NCBI RefSeq assembly: GCF_036885605.1
Contig: NZ_CP142523.1
Coordinates: 6,200,001-6,264,000 of the forward strand
Reading direction: 5' to 3'
DNA length: 64,000 nucleotides
From: Janthinobacterium sp. TB1-E2
Lineage (GTDB): Bacteria > Pseudomonadota > Gammaproteobacteria > Burkholderiales > Burkholderiaceae_D
In this document: one piece after another, positions 54,038 through 62,571 of the stretch
Layout: every line of letters starts with the position of its first letter
Position numbering within the stretch: position 1 is the stretch's first letter
Position numbers and translations under genes: made by a program
The notes under the pieces: generated by a model
What the model saw: only the letters and a program-made list of their open reading frames with translations
What the model was told of the DNA's origin: nothing
Databases searched by the model: none

Positions 54038-55630
54038 ATGGATAGCCAGCGCCGCATCTTCCTGCAAAGCGCTGCGCGCATCATGGCACTGGCCGCGGCC
54101 GGCAGCGTGCTGTCCGGTTCCAGCGCGAGCGCCGCCACGCGCATGAATGGCGCCGGCTATCCGTTTGCGCTCGGTGTCGCTTCCGGCTCACCCTTGCCGG
54201 ACGCCGTCGTGCTGTGGACGCGCATCTGCCACGACCCGCTGCACGCAGCCGCCACGCCCGCCATCGCCCTGAACGTGCGCTGGGAAGTGGCCGAAGACGA
54301 AGCGTTTCGCCGCATCGCCGCCAAGGGGCAAGCCACGGCCATGCCCGCCCTCGCGCACAGCGTACACGTCGACGCGGGCGGTCTCGCGCCCGGACGCTGG
54401 TACTGGTACCGTTTCATGCTGGGCGACGCCGTCAGTCCCGTGGGCCGCACGCGCACGGCGCCCGCGTCCGGCGCCATGCCTTCCTCGCTGAAACTGGCCG
54501 TCGCCTCGTGCCAGCACTGGGAATTCGGCGCGTATGCGGCGCACCGGCACATCGCCGCAGCGGCGCCCGACCTGGTGGCCTTCCTCGGCGACTACATCTA
54601 TGAGTGGGGGCCGTACCAGTTGCAGCACCCGGGCCGGGCCGTGCGCACGCATGAAAGTTTTACGCTGGACGACTACCGCGCCCGCTACGCGCAATACAAG
54701 AGCGACCGCGACTTGCAGGGCGCGCACCTGGCCGCGCCGTGGATCGTCACCTGGGACGACCATGAAGTGGCCAACGATTACGGCAATGACCGCGACGAGT
54801 TGCTCACGCCCACCTTTTTGCAGCGCCGCGCGGCCGCCTACCAGGCGTTTTATGAACACATGCCGCTGCGTTTGCTGCCGCTGGGGCGGCGGGGCTTTGT
54901 CGACATGCGCATCTACCAGCGCTACGACTGGGGCCGCCTGGCGCGCTTCCACATGCTGGACGACCGGCAATACCGCGCCTATCACGCGTGCGCCAGGCCG
55001 GGCCGCGGCGGCTCCAATTCCGTCACCACGCGCAATTGCCCCGACCTGCGCAAACCGCAACGCACGATGCTGGGCGAAGAACAGCAGCGCTGGCTGCAAG
55101 CCGGTCTCGATGATTCGCCCGCGCGCTGGAATATCCTGGCCCAGCAAACCCTGATGGCGCAATCGAGCCAGGTGCCGATTTTGCGGCCCGGCGACGAACG
55201 CGTCTGGACCGATGGCTGGGATGGCTATCCGATGGCGCGCCAGCACCTGCTCGACGCCTTGCAAAGCAGCAAGGCCAGCAACCCGCTGGTGCTGTCTGGC
55301 GACGTGCACACCTTTTATGCCACCGAACTGAGCCGCAACGCCATGCGGCCCACCGGCAAGAACAATCCCGTGCTGGCCACCGAGTTTTGCGGCACCTCCA
55401 TCACGTCCAGCTCGCGTCCACAGGCGCGCACGGAACAGTACGTGGCGATGAACCCGCACATCCGCTACGGGCGCAGCGACAAACGCGGCTATATGCTGAT
55501 GGAGATCACGCCGGATAAAACCACGACCTTGTTCCAGGGCCTGGAGAACGTGCGCGACAGCGCATCAAGCATCGCGACACTGGCGCGCTTTACCGTCCAG
55601 GACGGCAAGGCGGGCGTGCAACGCAGCTAG
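54038..55630 (+). CDS. phoD: PhoD-like Tat-exported alkaline phosphatase/phosphodiesterase
   Basis: A 530-residue exported phosphoesterase. QRRIFLQSAARIMAL at residues 4-18 is a twin-arginine signal (RRxFLQ), followed by Ala-rich sequence. The N-terminal fibronectin-like domain holds ASGSPLPDAVVLWTRI and APGRWYWYRFMLGD. The metal centre is seen in FLGDYIYEWGPYQ near residue 182, WDDHEVANDYGND near 238, and SGDVHTF near 422. PhoD enzymes release phosphate from phosphodiesters and nucleotides in the periplasm. ATG 54038 is 21 bases past the thioesterase. Its 3' end overlaps the convergent LytTR gene by 4 bases. Confidence 0.93.
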   Translation: MDSQRRIFLQSAARIMALAAAGSVLSGSSASAATRMNGAGYPFALGVASGSPLPDAVVLWTRICHDPLHAAATPAIALNVRWEVAEDEAFRRIAAKGQATAMPALAHSVHVDAGGLAPGRWYWYRFMLGDAVSPVGRTRTAPASGAMPSSLKLAVASCQHWEFGAYAAHRHIAAAAPDLVAFLGDYIYEWGPYQLQHPGRAVRTHESFTLDDYRARYAQYKSDRDLQGAHLAAPWIVTWDDHEVANDYGNDRDELLTPTFLQRRAAAYQAFYEHMPLRLLPLGRRGFVDMRIYQRYDWGRLARFHMLDDRQYRAYHACARPGRGGSNSVTTRNCPDLRKPQRTMLGEEQQRWLQAGLDDSPARWNILAQQTLMAQSSQVPILRPGDERVWTDGWDGYPMARQHLLDALQSSKASNPLVLSGDVHTFYATELSRNAMRPTGKNNPVLATEFCGTSITSSSRPQARTEQYVAMNPHIRYGRSDKRGYMLMEITPDKTTTLFQGLENVRDSASSIATLARFTVQDGKAGVQRS

Positions 55631-56493
55631 CAACTACTTTTCAAGCCATCGCGGTAGCGCCGGCTGACGGGCACCTCGCCGCCCGTGGTCAGCACGGCGC
55701 GCGCATCGCCCGATTCCAGTGGTGCGATTGCCTGCACGAAATCGAGGTTGACGATATAGCTGCGGTGCACGCGCACGAACCGTTTACCGTCCAGGCGGCG
55801 CTCGATGGCGGCCATGGTCGAGCGCAGCGGGTAATCGTGGCCACGCACGTGCAAATTCACATAATTGCCCCAGGCCTGTATCCATTCGATGTCGCCGGCG
55901 GGCAGCAAAAAATCCTTGCCCAGCTTGCGCACGAGGAAGCGTTCCGGCTGCTCTACCGGTTCCACGGCCGGCCCTTCATCGGGTTCGCCGAGCAGGGTCG
56001 CCTCGCCTTGCCAGCGCATCAGCAGCAACTGGTAAAAGCCCACGGCCAGCAAGACGAGGAAGTAAGCACGCACATCTTTCAGGTATTCATACGGCAGCTC
56101 GCGCCACCAATTACCGAAATCGTAATCGCTGCCCTGACTCCAGTACGCCAGCTTGCGCAAGGCCACCATGGCCGCCACATGCACGAGGCTGTAGACGACC
56201 GACGCCGCCAAGTGCCAGCGCAGGTTCTGGCGCTGGAATACCAGGTGCAGGGGCCGGTACTGTCCCGCCAGCACGACCACAGGCACCAGCGCCAGCAGCA
56301 CGAGATTGCTGCTCCATTCCCACACGGCCACTTCCCAGAACGGTGTATTGACCCCGGTGCGCCGCAGGTCCAGCCACACGAGCCAGCTGTTGACGCTGGC
56401 CTGCAACAGGGTCAGCATGATCCAGAATCCTGGCTCGGCCACGCGGCGCCAGCGTTGATAACGTTGCAACAAGTCAGTGGAAGCGATGTGCAT
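55627..56493 (-). CDS. membrane-bound LytTR-family transcriptional regulator
   Basis: A 288-residue protein with about four N-terminal membrane helices (residues 18-160: WIMLTLLQASVNSWLVWLDL, NLVLLALVPVVVLAGQY, ASVVYSLVHVAAMVAL, VRAYFLVLLAVGFYQLLLM). A short linker and a C-terminal LytTR DNA-binding domain follow (KLGKDFLLPAGDIEWIQAWG, NYVNLHVRGHDYPLRSTMAA, KRFVRVHRSYIVNLDFVQAI). There is no receiver domain, so it probably senses a membrane signal directly. It is divergent from the acyltransferase-3 gene across a gap with repeated GTCCCA motifs. ATG 56493 was chosen; upstream residues to 56535 lack the pattern. Confidence 0.87.
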   Translation of the reverse strand: MHIASTDLLQRYQRWRRVAEPGFWIMLTLLQASVNSWLVWLDLRRTGVNTPFWEVAVWEWSSNLVLLALVPVVVLAGQYRPLHLVFQRQNLRWHLAASVVYSLVHVAAMVALRKLAYWSQGSDYDFGNWWRELPYEYLKDVRAYFLVLLAVGFYQLLLMRWQGEATLLGEPDEGPAVEPVEQPERFLVRKLGKDFLLPAGDIEWIQAWGNYVNLHVRGHDYPLRSTMAAIERRLDGKRFVRVHRSYIVNLDFVQAIAPLESGDARAVLTTGGEVPVSRRYRDGLKSSC

Positions 56494-56528
56494 GGGCTCG
56501 GACGATAAATTGGTTACATGATTGTAAG

Positions 56529-56584
56529 GTCCCACACCCGTCCCAGGCGATCCATTCGTCCCAGCCAGCCGTCCACTGGTCCCA
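56529..56584. promoter_or_regulatory. GTCC(C)A repeat cluster between the LytTR regulator and acyltransferase gene
   Basis: Five copies of GTCC[C/A]A-like sequence start at 56529, 56540, 56558, 56571 and 56579 in the divergent 155-base gap. Two of them (56558 and 56579) are 21 bases apart, the usual spacing of 9-bp LytTR half sites (about 12 bases between). This suggests an operator for the membrane LytTR protein controlling itself and its neighbour. Confidence 0.45.
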
Positions 56585-56648
56585 TTTTGCTGGCTGGCAG
56601 CCCCGCCGCTGCCTATGCTGAGGCCTCCTTCATCAATCGCCCACGATC

Positions 56649-57821
56649 ATGACCATGGACTCCCGCCGCCACGATATCGACGCCTTGCGCTTTCTCGTCT
56701 TCAGCCTGCTGATTGTCTATCACACCGCCCTGCTGTACATGGATGGATGGAATTTTCACATGCACAGCAGCTACGCCACCGATGCCTTGAACATGCCGCT
56801 GGTCTTCCTCAACCGCTGGCGCATGGAAATCGTCTTCCTCATCTCCGGCGTCTCGTGCGCCATGATGACGCAAGCCTCGCGCGGCGCCTTCCTGTGGCGC
56901 AGGACCAAGCGCCTGCTGCTGCCGCTGCTGTTCGGCATGGCCGTGATCATTCCCGTCCAGCCATATTGCGAAGGCGTCAGCAAGGGCCTGGTCGAGCCTG
57001 GTTATGGACAATTCCTGCTCCATTATTTTGGCGGCTACGCCTGGCCGGCAGGCGCCTTCGATGGCTGGCAATATGGTTTTACCTGGAACCATCTGTGGTA
57101 TCTCGTGTATTTGCTGCTGTACATCGTCGTGCTGGTGGCGCTGCAGCCGCTGCTGGAGCGGATGAAACCGTACTTCCAGCGTCTGCGTGGCTGGCGTTTG
57201 CTCGTCCTGCCGGCCCTGCCCGCACTGGCCGCGACAGTCTTCCTCAAAATGCGCTATCCGGAAACCCATGCGGTAGTGCACGACTGGTATGCGCACGCCA
57301 TGTATTTCACGCTGTTCGTGTATGGCTGGTGGCTGGGCAATGACATGGGATTGTGGGCGGAACTGGCGCGCCTGCGCTGGCATACGCTGTGGCTGGGCCT
57401 GGGCGCGTTTGCCGTGTACATGGCGTTCGACCAGATTTATTCGGAGAATCTGCTGACCTGGGCCTCGTTCGGCTCCTGGCCCATGCGCAACCTGTATATG
57501 TGGCTGGCCATCTGCGCCATTCTGGGCTGGTCGCACACCTTGCTGAATAAACCATTTGCCTGGCTGCCATGGGCGCGCCAGGCCGTCTTTCCCTGGTACA
57601 TATTGCACCAGAGCGCAATCATCGTGCTGGCCTACTGGCTCGTGCCCCTGAAGCTGGGCCCCGTGGTGGAGCCGCTACTGATACTGGCCGGCACGGTGGC
57701 GACTTGCTGGCTGGGGACGTCGCTGCTGATCAGCAAGGTGAACTGGCTGCGCCCCTGCTTCGGCTTGCCCGCCCGGCCAGGCCGGAAGCTGGCGGCGGAG
57801 ACAAGCCTGGCGGCGAACTAG
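56649..57821 (+). CDS. acyltransferase 3 family membrane protein
   Basis: A 390-residue protein with about 10 membrane helices of the acyltransferase-3 family. RHDIDALRFLVFSLLIVYHT at the N-terminus carries the family pattern with the conserved His near residue 25. MEIVFLISGVSCAMM and RRTKRLLLPLLFGMAVIIPV follow. The C-terminal FPWYILHQSAIIVLAYWLV block is typical. Such proteins acylate sugars or lipids of the envelope (for example glucans, LPS or peptidoglycan), usually from acyl-CoA. Donor and acceptor are unknown. It is divergent from the LytTR regulator and overlaps the convergent acyl-CoA ligase gene by 4 bases. Confidence 0.86.
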   Translation: MTMDSRRHDIDALRFLVFSLLIVYHTALLYMDGWNFHMHSSYATDALNMPLVFLNRWRMEIVFLISGVSCAMMTQASRGAFLWRRTKRLLLPLLFGMAVIIPVQPYCEGVSKGLVEPGYGQFLLHYFGGYAWPAGAFDGWQYGFTWNHLWYLVYLLLYIVVLVALQPLLERMKPYFQRLRGWRLLVLPALPALAATVFLKMRYPETHAVVHDWYAHAMYFTLFVYGWWLGNDMGLWAELARLRWHTLWLGLGAFAVYMAFDQIYSENLLTWASFGSWPMRNLYMWLAICAILGWSHTLLNKPFAWLPWARQAVFPWYILHQSAIIVLAYWLVPLKLGPVVEPLLILAGTVATCWLGTSLLISKVNWLRPCFGLPARPGRKLAAETSLAAN

Positions 57822-59500
57822 GCAACCTTCTTTTCATCGCGCAATTGACGGCGCAAGATCTTGCCGACATTGGTCTTCGGCAATTCATCGCGGAACTCGA
57901 TGTATTTCGGTTTCTTGTAGGCCGTCAATTCATGCTTGCAATGCTCACGGATCTGTTCCACCGTCAGGTTCGGATCCTTGCGCACGACAAACACTTTCAC
58001 GGCTTCACCCGCGTTGGCGTCCGGCACGCCGATGCAGGCGCACTCGAGCACGCCAGGGCAGGAAGCGACCACGTCTTCCACTTCGTTCGGATACACATTG
58101 AAGCCGGACACGATGATCATGTCCTTCTTGCGATCCACGATTTTTACATAGCCGCGTTCATCCATGACGCCCACGTCGCCCGTCTTGAAAAAGCCGTCTG
58201 CCGTCATCGACTTGGCCGTCTCGTCCGGACGCTGCCAGTAGCCGGCCATCACTTGCGGGCCGCGCACGGCGATCTCGCCCGGCTCGCCCAGCGGCACTTC
58301 GACGCCATCGTCGTTGAGAATCGCCACTTCCGTCGACGGGAAAGGCAAGCCGATGGTGCCCGTAAATTCCGTGATATCGACGCGGTTGCCCGTCACCACG
58401 GGCGACGTTTCCGACATGCCATAGCCTTCGATCAGCGGGCAGCCCGTCAGTTTCAGCCAGCGTTCGGCCACGTTACGCTGCAAGGCCATGCCGCCGCCAT
58501 TGCACACTTTGTAGCTGGAGAAATCGAGCTTGGCGAAGTCCGCATTGTTCAGCAGCGCGTTGTACAGGGTGTTGACGGCCGGGAAAACAACGATCTTGTG
58601 CTTGGACAATTCCTTGACGAAACCGGGGATGTCGCGCGGGTTCGGGATCAGCACGTTCAAGCCGCCCACGCGCATGCCCATCAGGGCGCTGACCGTCAGC
58701 GAATAGATGTGATACAGGGGCAAGGCGCACATGAATCCCATCGAGGTGGCGCGCATTTCCTTGGTCATCACGGGCGAAATCCACGCCTCGTTTTGCAGCA
58801 CGTTGGCGATCACGTTACGGTGCAACAACATCGCCCCTTTCGACACGCCCGTCGTGCCGCCCGTGTATTGCAGGAAGACGATATCGTCATGCCCCTGCTG
58901 CACCGGCGTCAGGCTCAAGCGTGCGCCTTCGGCCAGCATCTTGTTGAAACTGATGGCGCCCGGCAAGGAAAACGCGGGCACCATTTTCTTGATCTTGCGC
59001 ACGACGAAGTTGACGATGGTGCCTTTCAGTCCGCCCAGCATGTCGCCCATGGTGGCGACGATCACGTGCTTGACCTGCGTGTGCGGCAGCACCTGCTCGA
59101 CCGTGGTGGCGAAGTTTTCCAGCACGATGATCGCTTCGCTGCCCGAATCGATCAGCTGATGCTGCAATTCTCGGGGCGTGTACAGCGGGTTGACGTTGAC
59201 CACCGTGTAGCCGGCGCGCAAAATCGCCGCCATGGCCACCGGATACTGGAGCACGTTCGGCAGCATGATCGCCACGCGCGCGCCCGTCTTCAGGCCCTTG
59301 CTTTGCAGCCAGGCGCCCATCTGCAGCGACAGCTTGTCGAGCTCGCGGTAGGTGAGGAATTTATCCATGCACACGAACGCGTTGCGGTCCGCATATTTCT
59401 GGAACGACTCTTCCAGCAAATGCGTGACGGACCGGTATTGCGTGCAATCAATCTCTGCGGGAATGCTGTCCGGGTACGACTTCAACCAAATCTTGTCCAT
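57818..59500 (-). CDS. fadD: long-chain fatty acid-CoA ligase (first paralogue)
   Basis: A 560-residue ANL-superfamily acyl-CoA synthetase. It activates fatty acids with ATP and CoA at the inner face of the membrane. The AMP-binding motif is YTGGTTGVSKGAMLLHRN near residue 213. GYGMSETSPVVTGN, GDVGVMDERGYVKIVDRKKD and MIIVSGFNVYPNEVEDVV follow. The ending (NVGKILRRQLRDEKKVA) has the catalytic C-terminal lysine in GKILRR. The N-terminus MDKIWLKSYPDSIPAEIDCT is shared with the next gene. It begins just after the intervening terminator, so it is transcribed separately. Confidence 0.92.
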   Translation of the reverse strand: MDKIWLKSYPDSIPAEIDCTQYRSVTHLLEESFQKYADRNAFVCMDKFLTYRELDKLSLQMGAWLQSKGLKTGARVAIMLPNVLQYPVAMAAILRAGYTVVNVNPLYTPRELQHQLIDSGSEAIIVLENFATTVEQVLPHTQVKHVIVATMGDMLGGLKGTIVNFVVRKIKKMVPAFSLPGAISFNKMLAEGARLSLTPVQQGHDDIVFLQYTGGTTGVSKGAMLLHRNVIANVLQNEAWISPVMTKEMRATSMGFMCALPLYHIYSLTVSALMGMRVGGLNVLIPNPRDIPGFVKELSKHKIVVFPAVNTLYNALLNNADFAKLDFSSYKVCNGGGMALQRNVAERWLKLTGCPLIEGYGMSETSPVVTGNRVDITEFTGTIGLPFPSTEVAILNDDGVEVPLGEPGEIAVRGPQVMAGYWQRPDETAKSMTADGFFKTGDVGVMDERGYVKIVDRKKDMIIVSGFNVYPNEVEDVVASCPGVLECACIGVPDANAGEAVKVFVVRKDPNLTVEQIREHCKHELTAYKKPKYIEFRDELPKTNVGKILRRQLRDEKKVA

Positions 59501-59521
59501 CTATGCCTCATCTTTATCTGT

Positions 59522-59552
59522 AAAAAGGGTGTGCAGCCTGATGCGCACACCC
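59522..59552 (-). terminator. intrinsic terminator between the two acyl-CoA ligase genes
   Basis: A perfect 8-bp stem GGGTGTGC/GCACACCC (59527-59534 with 59545-59552) with a ten-base loop, followed by five T on the minus strand. It stops transcription from the upstream paralogue before the downstream one begins. Confidence 0.85.
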
Positions 59553-59560
59553 TGCACTGT

Positions 59561-61243
59561 TTATGCTGCTGTCTTCGTTTCGTCACGCAGGGCGCGACGC
59601 AAAATCTTGCCAACGTTGGTCTTCGGCAGTTCATCGCGGAACTCGATGTATTTCGGCCGCTTGTAGCCTGTGAATTGTTCCTTGCAATACGCGGCCAGCA
59701 CCGCCTGGGTCAGGTTCGGATCCTTGCGCACGACAAACACTTTCACGGCCTCGCCAGAGTGTTCGTCCGGCACGCCCACGCAGGCGCACTCGAGCACGCC
59801 CGGATGGGCCGCGATGACGGCCTCGACTTCGTTCGGATACACATTGAAGCCGGAGACGAGGATCATGTCTTTCTTGCGGTCGACGATCTTCACATAGCCG
59901 CGCTCGTCCATGATGCCCACGTCGCCCGACTTGAAGTAGCCATCAGGCGTCATGACCTTGGCCGTTTCATCGGGACGGTTCCAGTAGCCGCTCATCACTT
60001 GCGGGCCACGGATGGCGATTTCGCCCGTCTGGCCCAGCGGCACTTCCTTGCCGTCATCGTCGAGGATGGCGATCTCGGTCGACGGCACGGGCAAGCCGAT
60101 GGTGCCGGAAAACACCGTGGTATCGGCGCGGTTGCAGGTGGCGACGGGCGACGTTTCCGACAGGCCATAACCCTCGATGATGGACACGCCCGTCACTTGC
60201 AGCCACTTGTCATTGACGGCTTGCTGCACCGCCATGCCGCCACCATTGGCGATCTTCAAGCCCGAGAAATCGAGCTTGGCGAAATCGGGATGGTTCACCA
60301 GCGCGTTATACAGGGTATTGACCGCTGGCAGCAGGTTGAATTTGTACTTGCCCAGCTCCTTGATCAGGCCCGGGATATCGCGTGGATTCGGGATCAGGAT
60401 ATTCAGGGCGCCCACGCGCGTGCCCCACATCGCGCACGCCGTCAGGGCAAAGATATGGTACAGCGGCAAGGCGCAAACGACGATCATCTGTTCCTTGCTG
60501 TTCTGGTCGAGCGCCGCGCCCGACCACGCTTCGCTCTGCAGCACATTGGCGATCACATTGCGGTGGCTCAAGGTCGCGCCTTTCGACACGCCCGTCGTGC
60601 CGCCCGTGTATTGCAGGAAGGCAGCGTCATTGATGCTCAGCTCGACAGGCGTGAGTTTCATGCGGCTGCCCAGCGCCAGCGCCTGCTTGAAACGCATGGC
60701 GTTCGGCAAGGAATACGCGGGCACCATCTTCTTGACGTTGCGCACGACAAAATTGACGATTGCGCCCTTCAAGCCGCCCAGCATTTCGCCCATGCTGGCA
60801 ACGATGATGTGCTTGACGGCCGTCTTGGCCAGTACTTGCTCCAAGGTATGGGCAAAGTTTTCCAGCACGATGATCGCTTCGCTGCCCGAATCGTTGAGCT
60901 GATGCTCGAGTTCGCGCGGCGTATAAAGAGGATTGACGTTGACCACCGTGTAGCCGGCGCGCAAGACGGCGGCGATGGCCACCGGATACTGGAGCACGTT
61001 CGGCATCATCAGGGCCACCCGGGCGCCCTTTTTCAGGCCACGGCTTTGCAGCCAGGCACCAAGCTGGCGCGAATAGGTATCGAGTTCGGCATAGGTGAGA
61101 AATTTGTCCATGCAGACATAGGCATTGCGATCCGCATATTTTTGAAACGCTTCTTCCAGCAAGTGCACCAGCGAACGATATTGATCAGGATCGATGTCGG
61201 CGGGGACGCCGGGAGGATACGACTTCAGCCAAATTTTTTCCAT
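59561..61243 (-). CDS. fadD: long-chain fatty acid-CoA ligase (second paralogue)
   Basis: A 560-residue paralogue of the preceding gene, with the same length and block order. It starts MEKIWLKSYPPGVPADIDPD, and contains YTGGTTGVSKGATLSHRN, GYGLSETSPVATCN and GDVGIMDERGYVKIVDRKKD. It ends NVGKILRRALRDETKTAA. The duplicates differ most in the substrate-pocket loops, for instance SGAALDQNSKEQMIVVCALP against ISPVMTKEMRATSMGFMCAL. They may prefer different chain lengths or have divided roles. It has its own upstream promoter candidate and a palindrome. Both active sites appear intact. Confidence 0.92.
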   Translation of the reverse strand: MEKIWLKSYPPGVPADIDPDQYRSLVHLLEEAFQKYADRNAYVCMDKFLTYAELDTYSRQLGAWLQSRGLKKGARVALMMPNVLQYPVAIAAVLRAGYTVVNVNPLYTPRELEHQLNDSGSEAIIVLENFAHTLEQVLAKTAVKHIIVASMGEMLGGLKGAIVNFVVRNVKKMVPAYSLPNAMRFKQALALGSRMKLTPVELSINDAAFLQYTGGTTGVSKGATLSHRNVIANVLQSEAWSGAALDQNSKEQMIVVCALPLYHIFALTACAMWGTRVGALNILIPNPRDIPGLIKELGKYKFNLLPAVNTLYNALVNHPDFAKLDFSGLKIANGGGMAVQQAVNDKWLQVTGVSIIEGYGLSETSPVATCNRADTTVFSGTIGLPVPSTEIAILDDDGKEVPLGQTGEIAIRGPQVMSGYWNRPDETAKVMTPDGYFKSGDVGIMDERGYVKIVDRKKDMILVSGFNVYPNEVEAVIAAHPGVLECACVGVPDEHSGEAVKVFVVRKDPNLTQAVLAAYCKEQFTGYKRPKYIEFRDELPKTNVGKILRRALRDETKTAA

Positions 61244-61375
61244 CCTGTGCCTCTTGTCTCGAATAATCGTGGGGGAGCCGGCGCACCCTGCCGGCGCGGA
61301 TCATTGCTGCGGATTCTGTTGTCCAGCAGTCAGTTTGAGCATTCTGACGAGCAATTGCTCTATGCTACTAATGCG

Positions 61376-61404
61376 ATGCTATCGGGCGCCGCGCTTCCAT
61401 GCAA
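61376..61404 (-). promoter_or_regulatory. candidate promoter of the second acyl-CoA ligase gene
   Basis: TTGCAT (minus strand of 61399-61404) and TAGCAT (61376-61381) are separated by exactly 17 bases and resemble the -35 and -10 hexamers. The predicted leader is about 125 bases. Confidence 0.4.
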
Positions 61405-61446
61405 GCGCTTTCAACAGTATTCGAGCGGCAACTCTAAGGGTATTTT

Positions 61447-61463
61447 ATGCTGCAATGCAGCAT
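61447..61463. promoter_or_regulatory. 17-bp palindrome upstream of the acyl-CoA ligase promoter
   Basis: ATGCTGCAATGCAGCAT is a perfect 8-bp inverted repeat around one central base, about 43 bases upstream of the proposed -35. Its core CTGC-AAT-GCAG has the CTGC-N3-GCAG form I recall for the polyhydroxyalkanoate regulator PhaR. No T-run follows on either strand, so it is not a terminator. Confidence 0.45.
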
Positions 61464-61519
61464 GATAAATACACTGTTGCAGGATCGTCTGGCTCGGCGT
61501 ACGGGACAATCTTTACGGG

Positions 61520-62569
61520 TCAGGGGCTGGACAATTGTTCCAGCGCACGCCTGCGCTCAGGCTTGTTCATCTGGGCCATTGTGTGCACTGCAGCATAAAA
61601 AGCACGAAAGTTCTTTTTTTCTTCCAGCAATTTTCTGAAGGCCGGCAAAAATTCATTGTAGGTAGACACGGAAGCCAGGTGTGCATTGCTCAATGGCTGC
61701 TCGAACCAGCGGTCGTAACCGGCAAAGCCACCCCAGTTTTGCTTGAGTACCTGATATGCATCTTGCAATGCCGCAAACACCTGCGCCTTGCGCGCGCGCT
61801 TCTCCGCATCGCTGGCGCCGCTCGCATACACGGCTTCCAGTTCGCCCCGGTATGTCAACAGCAGGGCCAAAAAATCCTGGCGCCGCGCCGCATACTGGTC
61901 GTACGCGGCGCGCATCGCGTCATTGCCCTCGCGCGCCAGCCAGCGCTGCACGCCCGCCTCTTCCACGGCGCTGGCAAACGACTCGTTGAAGGCCGAATCG
62001 CCGGGCACGTACACCACCTGGTGCGCCAGTTCATGGAAGATCAGGCGCGCCAGTTCCGCATCGTTGTAATTGATAAAGGTCGACAGCAAGGGATCGTCGA
62101 ACCAGCCCAGCGTGGAATACGCGGGCACGCCACCCACCTGCACGTCGTAATGCTGGGCCCGCAGTTCGGCGGCATACGCGAGCGCCTCGTCCTTGCTGTA
62201 ATAACCGCGGTAATTGACGCAGCCGGCGATGGGAAAACACCATTGCAGCGGCTGCAGCGACAGTTCCGGCGTGGCCACCACGTTCCACAGCACGAAAGGG
62301 CGCCGCAGCGAGGCGTAGTTCTTGTAGCTGCCATTGTCGGGCAAATCCAGCTCGCTGACGGCAAAGCGGCGAATTTGCTGCGCCTTGGCCAGGCGCACTT
62401 TCAGACGCGGCTCGGTGGCCGGGTCATCGAGCCAGTCGCCGATCGGGCGCGCGCCGGACCACAGCGCATATTGCCCCTGCGCCGCCTGCGTGTAGTAACG
62501 CAGCTGCGTGCAGCCGCCCAGCGGCAGGCACAGCATGCCGACAAGCAAGCGGGCCGGCCAGCGCGCCAT
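61520..62569 (-). CDS. lipoprotein aminopeptidase (PF10023 family)
   Basis: A 349-residue outer-membrane or periplasmic lipoprotein. The signal ends in the lipobox LPLGGC with Cys20. The zinc metallopeptidase motif HELAH sits in RLIFHELAHQVVYVPGD, followed by FNESFASAVEEAGVQRWLAR with the third-ligand Glu. This layout matches the PF10023 family of putative aminopeptidases; the substrate is not known. It begins 2 bases after the molybdopterin oxidoreductase stop, so the two are one operon. ATG 62569 gives the full signal peptide. Confidence 0.87.
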   Translation of the reverse strand: MARWPARLLVGMLCLPLGGCTQLRYYTQAAQGQYALWSGARPIGDWLDDPATEPRLKVRLAKAQQIRRFAVSELDLPDNGSYKNYASLRRPFVLWNVVATPELSLQPLQWCFPIAGCVNYRGYYSKDEALAYAAELRAQHYDVQVGGVPAYSTLGWFDDPLLSTFINYNDAELARLIFHELAHQVVYVPGDSAFNESFASAVEEAGVQRWLAREGNDAMRAAYDQYAARRQDFLALLLTYRGELEAVYASGASDAEKRARKAQVFAALQDAYQVLKQNWGGFAGYDRWFEQPLSNAHLASVSTYNEFLPAFRKLLEEKKNFRAFYAAVHTMAQMNKPERRRALEQLSSP

Positions 62570-62571
62570 GG

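Noticed and set aside
57569..61465. 1298-residue plus-strand ORF
   Set aside because: It runs antisense across both acyl-CoA ligase genes; its internal repeats reflect the ligase duplication rather than a repeat protein.
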